Positions 53,842-64,000 of a DNA stretch of 64,000 nucleotides are shown one piece after another. The notes beneath the pieces were generated by a model. It worked only from the letters and a program-made list of their open reading frames with translations. It did not search any database and had not been told where the DNA came from. Within the stretch, counting starts at the first letter, position 1; each line of letters opens with the position of its first letter. A program made the position numbers and the translations under genes. This DNA is from Atherix ibis (lineage: Eukaryota; Arthropoda; Insecta; Diptera; Athericidae), in assembly GCA_958298945.1 (NCBI GenBank), contig OY282608.1, positions 81,454,806-81,518,805 on the forward strand, written 5' to 3'.

Positions 53842-55836
53842 ATGTTAACAAGCCAACAAGCCAAAAAACCAACAAGCCAACAAACGAACAAACCAAGAAG
53901 TCAACAAACCAACAAGCCAACAAACTAACAAACCAACAAACAAACAAGCCAACGAACCAACAAACGAACAAACCAACAAGCCACAAACCGACAAACCAAC
54001 AGACCAACAAACCAACAAACCAACAAACCAACAAACCAACAAACCAACAAACCAACAAACCAACAAACCAACAAACCAACAAACCAACAAACCAACAAAC
54101 CAACAAACCAACAATCCAACAAACGAACAAACCAACAAACAAACAAACGAACAAACCAACATGCCAACAAACCAACAAACCAACAAACCAACAAACCAAC
54201 AAACCAACAAACCAACAAACCAACAAACCAACAAACCAACAAACCAACAAACCAACAACCCAACAAACCAACAAACCAATAAACCAACAAACCAACAAGC
54301 CAACAAGCCAAGAAACCAACAAACAAACAAACCAAAAAACCAACAAACCAACAAACCAACAAACCAACAAACCAACAAACTAACAAACTAACAAACCAAC
54401 AAACCAACAAACCAACAAACCAACAAACCAACAAACCAACAAGCCAACAAACCAACAAACCAACAAGCCAACAAACCAATTAACCAAGAAACCAACAAAC
54501 CAAAAAACCAACAAAACAACAAGCCAACAAACCAAAAAACCAACAAACCAACAAACCACCAAACAAACAAACGAACAAACCAACAAACGAACAAACCAAC
54601 AAGCCACAAACCGACAAACCAACAGACCAACAAACCAACAAACCAACAAACCAACAAACCAACAAACCAACAAACCAACAAACCAACAAACCAACAAACC
54701 AACAAACCAACAAACCAACAAACCAACAAACCAACAAACCAACAAACCCACAATCCAACAAACGAACAAACAAACAAACAAACAAACCAACAAACGAACA
54801 AACCAACATGCCAACAAACCAACAAACCAACAAACCAACAAACCAACAAACCAACAAACCAACAAACCAACAAACCAACAAACCAACAAAACAACAAGCC
54901 AACAACCCAACAAACCAACAAACCAATAAACCAACAAACCAACAAGCCAACAAGCCAAGAAACCAACAAACAAACAAACCAACAAACCAACAAACCAACA
55001 AACCAACAAACCAACAAACCAACAAACCAACAAACCAACAAACAAATAAACCAACAAACGAGAAAACCAACAAACCAACAAACCATCAAAGCAACAAACC
55101 AACAAACCAACAAACCAACAAACCAACAAACTAACAAGCCAACAAACCAACAAACAAACCAGCCAACAAGCCAACAAACCAAGAAGCCAACAAACGAACA
55201 AATCAACGAGACAACAAACCAACACGTTAACAAACGAACAAACCAACAAACCAACAAACCGAGTAACTAAGAAACCAACAAACCAGCAAACCAAGAAACC
55301 AACAAACCAACAAACCAACAAACCAACAAGCCAACAAGCCAAAAAACCAACACGCCAACGAACGAACAAACCAACAAACCAACAAACCAACAAACAAATA
55401 AACCAACAAACGAACAAACCAACAAACCAACAAACCATCAAAGCAACAAACCAACAAACCAACAAACCAACAAACCAACAAACCAACAAGCCAACAAGAT
55501 AACAAACGAACAAACCAACAACCCAACAAACCAACAAGCGAAAAAACCAACAAACCAACAAACCAGCAAGCCAACAAGCCAACAAACCAACAACCCAACA
55601 AGCCAACAAACCTACACACCAACAAACCAACAAACCAACAAACCAAGAAACCAACAAGCCAACAAACGAACAAACCAACAAACCAACAAACCAAGTAACC
55701 AACTAACCAACAAACCAACAAACCAACAAACCAACAAACCAACAAACCAACAAGCCAACAAACCAACAAACCAACAAACCAACAAACCAACAAACCAACA
55801 AACCAACAAACCAACAAGTCAACAAACCAACAAACT
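53842..55836 (+). repeat. HOR copy 22, canonical (1,995 bp)
   Basis: Full order, residue 3 mod 8. S has CACGTTAAC (about 55223) instead of AAGTTAAC, R has GAGTAACTAAG (about 55260), B has AAGCCAAAAAACC (about 55337), N has CCTACACACC (about 55611) and V is followed by AACTAACC (about 55700). Confidence 0.9.
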
Positions 55837-58003
55837 ATGTTAATAAGCCAACAAGCCAAAAAACCAACAAGGCAACAAACGAACAAACCGACAAGTCAAC
55901 AAACCAACAAGCCAACAAACGAACAAACCAACAAACAAACAAGCCAACGAACCAACAAACGAACAAACCAACAAGCCACAAACCGACAAACCAACAGACC
56001 AACAAACCAACAAACCAACAAACCAACAAACCAACAAACCAACAAACCAACAAACCAACAAACCAACAAACCAACAAACCAACAAACCAACAAACCAACA
56101 AACCAACAAACCAACAATCCAACAAACGAACAAACCAACAAACAAACAAACCAACAAACGAACAAACCAACATGCCAACAAACCAACAAACCAACAAACC
56201 AACAAACCAACAAACCAACAAACCAACAAACCAACAAACCAACAAACCAACAAACCAACAAACCAACAAACCAACAACCCAACGAACCAACAAACCAATA
56301 AACCAACAAACCAACAAGCCAACAAGCCAAGAAACCAACAAACAAACAAACCAAAAAACCAACAAACCAACAAACCAACAAAACAACAAACCAACAAACC
56401 AACAAACCAACAAACCAACAAACCAACAAACCAACAAGCCAACAAACCAACAAACCAACAAGCCAACAAACCAATTAACCAAGAAACCAACAAACCAAAA
56501 AACCAACAAAACAACAAGCCAACAAACCAACAAACCAACAAACCAACAAACCAACAAACCAACAAACGAACAAACGAACAAACCAACAAACGAACAAACC
56601 AACAAGCCACAAACCGACAAACCAACAGACCAACAAACAAACAAACCAACAAACCAACAAACCAACAAACCAACAAACCAACAAACCAACAAACCAACAA
56701 ACCAACAAACCAACAAACCAACAAACCAACAAACCAACAAACCAACAAACCAACAAACCAACAAACCAACAAACCAACAAACCAACGAACCAACAAACCA
56801 ACAAACCAACAAACCAACAATCCAACAAACGAACAAACCAACAAACAAACAAACCAACAAACGAACAAACCAACATGCCAACAAACCAACAAACCAACAA
56901 ACCAACAAACCAACAAACCAACAAACCAACAAACCAACAAACCAACAAACCAACAAAACAACAAGCCAACAACCCAACAAACCAACAAACCAACAAACCA
57001 ATAAACCAACAAACCAACAAGCCAACAAGCCAAGAAACCAACAAACAAACAAACAAACCAACAAACCAACAAACCAACAAACCAACAAACCAACAAACCA
57101 ACAAACCAACAAACAAATAAACCAACAAACGAACAAACCAACAAACCAACAAACCATCAAAGCAACAAACCAACAAACCAACAAACCAACAAACTAACAA
57201 GCCAACAAACCAACAAACAAACCATCCAACAAGCCAACAAGTTAACAAACGAACAAACCAACAAACCAACAAACCGAGTAACCAAGAAACCAACAAACCA
57301 GCAAACCAAGAAACCAACAAACCAACAAACCAACAAACCAACAAGCCAACAAGCCAATAAACCAACACGCCAACGAACGAACAAACCAACAAACCAACAA
57401 ACCAACAAACAAATAAACCAACAAACGAACAAACCAACAAACCAACAAACCATCAAAGCAACAAACCAACAAACCAACAAACCAAAAAACCAACAAACCA
57501 ACAAGCCAACAAGATAACAAACGAACAAACCAACAACCCAACAAACCAACAAGCGAACAAACCAACAAACCAACAAACCAACAAGCCAACAAGCCAACAA
57601 ACCAACAACCCAACAAGCCAACAAACCAACAAACCAACAAACGAACAAAACAACAAACCAACAACCTAACAAACCAACAAACAACACACCAACAAACCAA
57701 CAAACCAACAAACCAACAAACCAACAAGCCAACAAACGAACAAACCAACAAACCAACAAACCAAGTAACCAACAAACCAAAAAAACTAACAAACCAACAA
57801 ACCAACAAACCAACAAACCAACAAGCCAACAAACCAACAAGCCAACAAACGAACAAACCAACAAACAAATAAACCAATAAACGAACAACCCAACAAACCA
57901 ACAAACCAACAAGCCAACAAGCCAACAAACCAACAAACCAACAAACCAACAAACCAACAAACCAACAAACCAACAAACCAACAAGTCAACAAACCAACAA
58001 ACT
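55837..58003 (+). repeat. HOR copy 23 (2,167 bp), S truncated
   Basis: J lacks GTTAAC (reads GTTAATAAGCC). S jumps from CATCCAAC (about 57222) to AAGTTAAC, losing the CGAGAC part. Register events: +4 AAAC at about 57045-57060, a heptamer AAACAAC before ACACC (about 57680) and a +1 A (about 57778); the sum gives residue 7. It ends with a new cassette, AAACAAAT-AAACCAAT-AAACGAAC-AACCC (about 57864-57892), that marks the last 6 kb. Confidence 0.88.
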
Positions 58004-59345
58004 ATGTTAACAAGCCAACAAGCCAAAAAACCAACAAATCAACAAACCAACAAGCCAACAAACGAACAAACCAACAAACAAACAAGCCAACGAACCAACA
58101 AACGAACAAACCAACAAGCCACAAACCGACAAACCAACAGACCAACAAACCAACAAACCAACAAACCAACAAACCAACAAACCAACAAACCACAAACCAA
58201 CAAACCAACAAACCAACAAACCAACAAACCAACAAACCAACAATCCAACAAACGAACAAACCAACAAACAAACAAACCAACAAACGAACAAACCAACATG
58301 CCAACAAACCGACAAACCAACATGCCAACAAACCGACAAACCAACAAACCAACAAACCAACAAACCAACAAACCAACAAACCAACAAACCAACAAACCAA
58401 CAACCCAACAAACCAACAAACCAATAAACCAACAAACCAACAAGCCAACAAGCCAAGAAACCAACAAACAAACAAACCAAAAAACCAACAAACCAACAAA
58501 CCAACAAACCAACAAACCAACAAACCAACAAACCAACAAACCAACAAACCAACAAACCAAAAAACCAACAAACCAACAAGCCAACAAACCAACAAACCAA
58601 CAAGCCAACAAACCAATTAACCAAGAAACCAACAAACCAAAAAACCAACAAAACAACAAGCCAACAAACCAACAAACCAACAAACCAACAAACCAACAAA
58701 CCAACAAACCAACAAACGAACAAACGAACAAACCAACAAACGAACAAACCAACAAGCCACAAACCGACAAACCAACAGACCAACAAACCAACAAACCAAC
58801 AAACCAACAAACCAACAAACCAACAAACCAACAAACCAACAAACCAACAAACCAACAAACCAACAAACCAACAAAACAACAAACCAACAAACCAACAAAC
58901 CAACAATCCAACAAACGAACAAACCAACAAACAAACAAACCAACAAACGAACAAACCAACATGCCAACAAACCAACAAACCAACAAACCAACAAACCAAC
59001 AAACCAACAAACCAACAAACCAACAAACCAACAACCCAACAAGCCAACAACCCAACAAACCAACAAACCAATAAACCAACAAACCAACATGCCAACAAGC
59101 CAAGAAACCAACAAACAAACAAACCAACAAACCAACAAACCAACAAACCAACAAACCAACAAACCAACAAACCAACAAACCAACAAACCAATAAACCAAG
59201 AAACCAACAAACCAAAAAACCAACAAAACAACAAGCCAACAAACCAACAAACCAACAAACCAACAAACCAACAAACGAACAAACGAACAAACCAACAAAC
59301 CAACAAACCAACAAACCAACAAACTAACAAACTAACAAACCAACA
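57740..59345 (+). repeat. 1.6-kb duplication, copy A
   Basis: From V (about 57763) through the +1 AAAAAAACTAAC (57778), the AAACAAAT-AAACCAAT cassette, J, D, a heptamer CCACAAACC (about 58190), T, C, L, D, T, C and AATAAACCAAGAAACC to the pair AAACTAAC-AAACTAAC (about 59321-59336). Offset at J is 1,603 bp. Confidence 0.87.
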
Positions 59346-59606
59346 AACCAACAAACCAAGTAACCAACAAACCAAAAAAACTAACAAACCAACAAACCAA
59401 CAAACCAACAAACCAACAAACCAACAAGCCAACAAACCAACAACCCAACAAACGAACAAACCAACAAACAAATAAACCAATAAACGAACAACCCAACAAA
59501 CCAACAAACCAACAAGCCAACAAGCCAACAAACCAACAAACCAACAAACCAACAAACCAACAAACCAACAAACCAACAAACCAACAAGTCAACAAACCAA
59601 CAAACT
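58004..59606 (+). repeat. HOR copy 24 (1,603 bp; H to N missing)
   Basis: J (with the AAGTCAAC part shortened), D, T, C, L, D, T, C, then an AATAAACC form of L and directly V and the local cassette. H, S, R, B, G and N are missing. Residue 3 mod 8. Confidence 0.88.
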
Positions 59607-60970
59607 ATGTTAACAAGCCAACAAGCCAAAAAACCAACAACCCAAAAAACGAACAAACCAACAAATCAACAAACCAACAAGCCAACAAACGAACAAACCA
59701 ACAAACAAACAAGCCAACGAACCAACAAACGAACAAACCAACAAGCCACAAACCGACAAACCAACAGACCAACAAACCAACAAACCAACAAACCAACAAA
59801 CCAACAAACCAACAAACCACAAACCAACAAACCAACAAACCAACAAACCAACAAACCAACAAACCAACAATCCAACAAACGAACAAACCAACAAACAAAC
59901 AAACCAACAAACGAACAAACCAACATGCCAACAAACCGACAAACCAACAAACCAACAAACCAACAAACCAACAAACCAACAAACCAACAAACCAACAAAC
60001 CAACAACCCAACAAACCAACAAACCAATAAACCAACAAACCAACAAGCCAACAAGCCAAGAAACCAACAAACAAACAAACCAAAAAACCAACAAACCAAC
60101 AAACCAACAAACCAACAAACCAACAAACCAACAAACCAACAAACCAACAAACCAACAAACCAAAAAACCAACAAACCAACAAGCCAACAAACCAACAAAC
60201 CAACAAGCCAACAAACCAATTAACCAAGAAACCAACAAACCAAAAAACCAACAAAACAACAAGCCAACAAACCAACAAACCAACAAACCAACAAACCAAC
60301 AAACCAACAAACCAACAAACGAACAAACGAACAAACCAACAAACGAACAAACCAACAAGCCACAAACCGACAAACCAACAGACCAACAAACCAACAAACC
60401 AACAAACCAACAAACCAACAAACCAACAAACCAACAAACCAACAAACCAACAAAACAACAAACCAACAAACCAACAAACCAACAATCCAACAAACGAACA
60501 AACCAACAAACAAACAAACCAACAAACGAACAAACCAACATGCCAACAAACCAACAAACCAACAAACCAACAAACCAACAAACCAACAAACCAACAACCC
60601 AACAAGCCAACAACCCAACAAACCAACAAACCAATAAACCAACAAACCAACAAGCCAACAAGCCAAGAAACCAACAAACAAACAAACCAACAAACCAACA
60701 AACCAACAAACCAACAAACCAACAAACCAACAAACCAACAAACCAACAAACCAACAAACCAACAAACCAACACACCAATAAACCAACAAGCCAACAAACC
60801 AACAAACCAACAAGCCAACAAACCAATAAACCAAGAAACCAACAAACCAAAAAACCAACAAAACAACAAGCCAACAAACCAACAAACCAACAAACCAACA
60901 AACCAACAAACGAACAAACGAACAAACCAACAAACCAACAAACCAACAAACCAACAAACTAACAAACTAA
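59346..60970 (+). repeat. 1.6-kb duplication, copy B
   Basis: Same order and markers as 57740-59345: the +1 A run at 59371-59381, the cassette at about 59466, J at 59607, the heptamer at about 59819, and AAACTAAC-AAACTAAC at about 60955-60970. In copy A, ATGCCAAC-AAACCGAC is doubled (58297-58335); copy B has it once. A shorter third relative lies at 62760-63810. Confidence 0.87.
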
Positions 60971-63024
60971 CAAACCAACAAGCCAACAAGCCAACTAACG
61001 AACAAACCAAAAAACTAACAAACCAACAAGCACACAAACCAACAAACCAACAAACCAACAATCCAACAAGCCAACAAACCAACAAACCAACAAGCCAACA
61101 AACCAACAAACCAACAAACCAACAAACCAACAAACCAACAAACCAACAAACCAACAAACCAACAAACCAACAAACCAACAAACCAACAAACCAACAAACC
61201 AACAAACCAACAAACCAACAAACGAACAAACCAACAAACCAACAAACCAACAAGCCAACAAGCCAACAAAACAACAAGCCAACAAACGAACAAACCAACA
61301 AACCAAGTAACCAAGAAACCAACAAACCAGCAAACCAAGAAACCAACAAACCAACAAACCAACGAGCCAACAAGCCAACAAGCCACCAAACCAACAAACC
61401 AACAAACCAACAAACCAACAAGCCAACAAACCAAGTAACCAACAAGCCAACAAACCAACAAACCAACAAGCCAACAAGCCAACAAACCAACAAGCCAATA
61501 AACGAACAAACGGACAAACCAACAAACCAACAAACCAACAAACCAACAAGGGAACAAACCAACAACCCAACAAACCGACAAACCAACAAGCCAACAAGCC
61601 AACAAACGAACAAACCAACAAGCCAACAAACCAAAAAACCAACAAATTAACAAACCAAAAAGCCAACAAACCAACAAACCAACAAACGAACAAACCAACA
61701 AACCAACAAACCAACCAACCGATAAACCAACAAACGAACAAACCAACAAACCAACAAACTAACAAACCAACAAACCAACAAGCCAACAAAGGAACAAACC
61801 AATAAACCAACAAACCAACAAACCAAAAAACCAGCAAACCAACAAATCAACAATCCAACAAACCAACAAACCAAGAAACCAACAAACCAAGAAACCAACA
61901 AACCAACAAACCAAAAAACCAACAAACCAAAAAACCAACAAACGAACCAACCAACAAACCAACAAACGAACAAACCAACAAACCAACAAGCCAGCAAACC
62001 AACAAACCAATAAACCAACAAACCAACAAGCCAACAAGCCAATAAACCAACACGCCAACGAACGAACAAACCAACAAACCAACAAACCAACAAACAAATA
62101 AACCAACAAACGAACAAACCAACAAACCAACAAACCATCAAAGCAACAAACCAACAAACCAACAAACTAACAAACCAACAAACTAACAAGCCAACAAACG
62201 AACAAACAAACCAGCCAACAAGCCAACAAACCAAGAAGCCAACAAACGAACAAATCAACGAGACAACAAACCAACAAGTTAACAAACGAACAAACCAACA
62301 AACCAACAAACCAAGTAACCAAGAAACTAACAAACCAGCAAACCAAGAAACCAACAAACCAACAAACCAACAAACCAACAAGCCAACAAGCCAATAAACC
62401 AACACGCCAACGAACGAACAAACCAACAAACCAACAAACCAACAAATAAATAAACCAACAAACGAACAAACCAACAAACCAACAAACCATCAAAGCAACA
62501 AACCAACAAACCAACAAACCAACAAACCAACAAGACAACAAGATAACAAACGAACAAACCAACAACCCAACAAACCAACAAGCGAACAAACCAACAAACC
62601 AACAAACCAACAAGCCAACAAGCCAACAAACCAACAACCCAACAAGCCAACAAACCAACAAACCAACAAACGAACAAAACAACAAACCAACAACCCAACA
62701 AACCAACAAACCAACAAACCAACAAACCAACAAGCCAACAAACGAACAAACCAACAAACCAACAAACCAAGTAACCAACAAACCAACAAACCAACAAACC
62801 AACAAACCAACAAACCAACAAACCAACAAACCAACAAGCCAACAAACCAACAAGCCAACAAACGAACAAACCAACAAACAAATAAACCAATAAACGAACA
62901 ACCCAACAAACCAACAAACCAACAAGCCAACAAACCAACAAACCAACAAACCAACAAACCAACAAACCAACAAACCAACAAACCAACAAACCAACAAACC
63001 AATAAGTCAACAAACCAACAAACT
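59607..63024 (+). repeat. HOR copy 25 (3,418 bp), contains the divergent 61-kb block
   Basis: J (with AACCC and AAAAAACG), D (59745), T, C, L, D (60359), T, C and L', then the divergent block at about 60971-62030, then B, H, S, R (CCAAG form, about 62312), B, H, G, N, V and the local cassette (about 62880). Length residue 2 agrees with two D units, J and one heptamer, so even the divergent block keeps the 8-bp register. Confidence 0.87.
60971..62030 (+). repeat. Divergent block specific to the right end of the window
   Basis: The octamer and register persist but the order of variants is unlike any HOR block. Markers: TAACGAAC (about 60993), AAGCACAC (about 61029), AAGCCACC (about 61380), ACGGACAAACC (about 61508), AAGGGAAC (about 61549), AAATTAAC (about 61646), CAACCGAT (about 61717), AAAGGAAC (about 61790) and repeated AAACCAAG units (about 61860-61890). 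Its first 140 bp recur at 63811-64000, so it is probably a unit of another HOR family extending beyond the window. Confidence 0.82.
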
Positions 63025-63810
63025 ATGTTAACAAGCCAACAAGCCAAAAAACCAACAAGCCAACAAACGAACAAACCAACAAGTCAACAAACCAACAAGC
63101 CAACAAACGAACAAACTAACAAACAAACAAGCCAACGAACCAACAAACGAACAAACCAACAAGCCACAAACTGACAAACCAACAGACCACAAACCAACAA
63201 ACCAACAAACCAACAAACCAACAAACCAACAAACCAACAAACCAACAAACCAACAAACCAACAAACCAACAAACCAACAAACCAACAATCCAACAAACGA
63301 ACAAACCAACAAACAAACAAACCAACAAACGAACAAACCAACATGCCAACAAACCAACAAACCAACAAACCAATGAACCAACAAACCAACAAACCAACAA
63401 ACCAACAAACCAACAACCCAACAAACCAACAAACCAATAAACCAACAAACCAACAAGCCAACAAGCCAAGAAACCAACAAACAAACAAACCAAAAAACCA
63501 ACAAACCAACAAACCAACAAACCAACAAACCAACAAACCAACAAACCAACAAACCAACAAACCAACAAACCAACAAACCAACAAACCAACAAACCAACAA
63601 ATCAACAAACCAACAAGCCAACAAACCAACAAACCAACAAGCCAACAAACCAATAAACCAACAAACCAACAAACCAAAAAACCAACAAAACAACAAGCCA
63701 ACAAACCAACAAACCAACAAACCAACAAACCAACAAACCAACAAACGAACAAACGAACAAACGAACAAACCAACAAACCAACAAACCAACAAACTAACAA
63801 ACTAACAAAC
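62760..63810 (+). repeat. Third, partial relative of the 1.6-kb duplication
   Basis: V, the AAACAAAT-AAACCAAT cassette (about 62878), J (63025), D with CTGAC (63163), a CCACAAACC heptamer (about 63186), T, C, an AATAAACC form of L and AAACTAAC-AAACTAAC (about 63793-63808). L, D and the second T of the longer relatives are missing. As at 60.97 kb, it leads into the divergent block. Confidence 0.83.
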
Positions 63811-64000
63811 CAACAAGCCAACAAGCCAACTAACGAACAAACCAAAAAACTAACAAACCAACAAGCCAACAAACCAACAAACCAACAAACCAACAATCCA
63901 ACAAGCCAACAAACCAACAAACCAACAAGCCAACAAACCAACAAACCAACAAACCAACAAACATATAAACCAACAAACCAACAAACCAACAAACCAACAA
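63025..64000 (+). repeat. HOR copy 26, right end cut by window
   Basis: J, D, T, C, a degenerate L, an ACGAAC cluster and then the start of the divergent block (TAACGAAC at about 63831). AACATATAAACC at 63959-63970 is unique. The array continues past the window. Confidence 0.85.

Larger units (their letters stand above)
1..64000 (+). repeat. Satellite array of the 8-bp unit AACCAACA (whole window)
   Basis: Every line of the window is made of the octamer AACCAACA and point variants of it, head to tail and in one orientation; no inverted segment and no unique DNA are visible. The pure unit has five A and three C, so the + strand is an A/C strand and the - strand a T/G strand. Pure runs of about 5 to 20 units alternate with clusters of diverged units whose order repeats about every 2.1 kb. 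Nearly all divergence is substitution that keeps the 8-bp register. The array runs off both ends of the window, so its true length is unknown. Its role is not shown by the sequence; satellite arrays of this kind usually lie in heterochromatin, which is inference here. Confidence 0.98.

Noticed and set aside
60971..62030. Divergent 61-kb block as an inserted gene or mobile element
   Set aside because: It is still made of in-register AACCAACA variants. No target-site duplication, terminal inverted repeats or unique coding sequence is visible.
1..64000. CRISPR array
   Set aside because: There are no spacers: everything between recurrent motifs is the same octamer. Repeat spacing is irregular at the 30-60 bp scale and no cas-like gene is present.
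1..64000. Telomere repeat tract
   Set aside because: TGTTGGTT does not match the telomere motif families I know (TTAGGG, TTTAGGG, TTAGG, TTGGGG, TTTTGGGG, yeast TG1-3). The HOR order and divergence are satellite-like, not those of a telomerase-made tract. A subtelomeric location is still possible.
1..64000. Sequencing or assembly artefact producing low-complexity filler
   Set aside because: Block order, private variants and register shifts are consistent across dozens of copies, which random error or polymerase slippage would not create. Collapse or duplication of individual HOR copies in assembly remains possible and would need read-level checks.

Overview
The whole 64 kb window is one uninterrupted satellite DNA array. 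I find no gene, RNA gene, CRISPR array, insertion sequence or unique-sequence island, and both window edges lie inside the array. The building block is an 8-bp unit, AACCAACA on the + strand (TGTTGGTT on the - strand), repeated roughly 8,000 times in one orientation throughout. The + strand is almost entirely A and C, so its complement is a T/G strand. G and T on the + strand mark diverged units.

The array has a second level of order. Diverged octamers are not scattered: they recur in a fixed succession of blocks that I name J, D, T, C, L, D, T, C, H, S, R, B, G, N, V, then J again. This higher-order repeat (HOR) is about 2.1 kb. Block J, containing ATGTTAAC, occurs 26 times and divides the window into 25 complete intervals of 773 to 7,512 bp; 13 of these are 1.9-2.4 kb. 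The copy at 13730-15828 is used as the reference and its blocks are annotated individually. Shorter and longer intervals come from skipped or re-entered blocks, as expected from unequal exchange. Several recent segmental duplications sit on top: about 3.1 kb at 19.1-25.3 kb, 2.35 kb at 4.1-8.8 kb, 1.3 kb at 36.0-38.7 kb, 0.74 kb at 38.9-40.4 kb, 2.4 kb at 47.6-52.1 kb and 1.6 kb at 57.7-61.0 kb.

Region by region: 1-10.2 kb is a stretch of fused HORs in which two forms of block S alternate strictly; 10.2-18.8 kb holds the cleanest canonical HORs plus one shortened and one internally duplicated copy; 18.8-25.3 kb is the 3.1-kb tandem duplication; 25.3-36.4 kb is a three-HOR fusion followed by near-canonical copies; 36.4-43.8 kb is rearranged; 43.8-57 kb is again regular; 57-64 kb has a distinct local subfamily, including a divergent block at about 61.0-62.0 kb that begins again at 63.8 kb.

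Long open frames exist in most reading frames on both strands, but they follow from the unit itself. It contains no stop codon in any frame, and because 8 is not a multiple of 3 all three frames of a strand read the same octapeptide (NKPTNQQT on +, GLLVCWFV on -). No open frame carries a non-repeat domain, so none is called as a gene.

Organism: the sequence carries no taxonomic marker. A tens-of-kilobase satellite with HORs and signs of unequal crossing over is typical of eukaryotic heterochromatin (centromeric, pericentromeric, subtelomeric or B-chromosome DNA). That is inference; a prokaryotic or extrachromosomal source cannot be excluded from this window alone.
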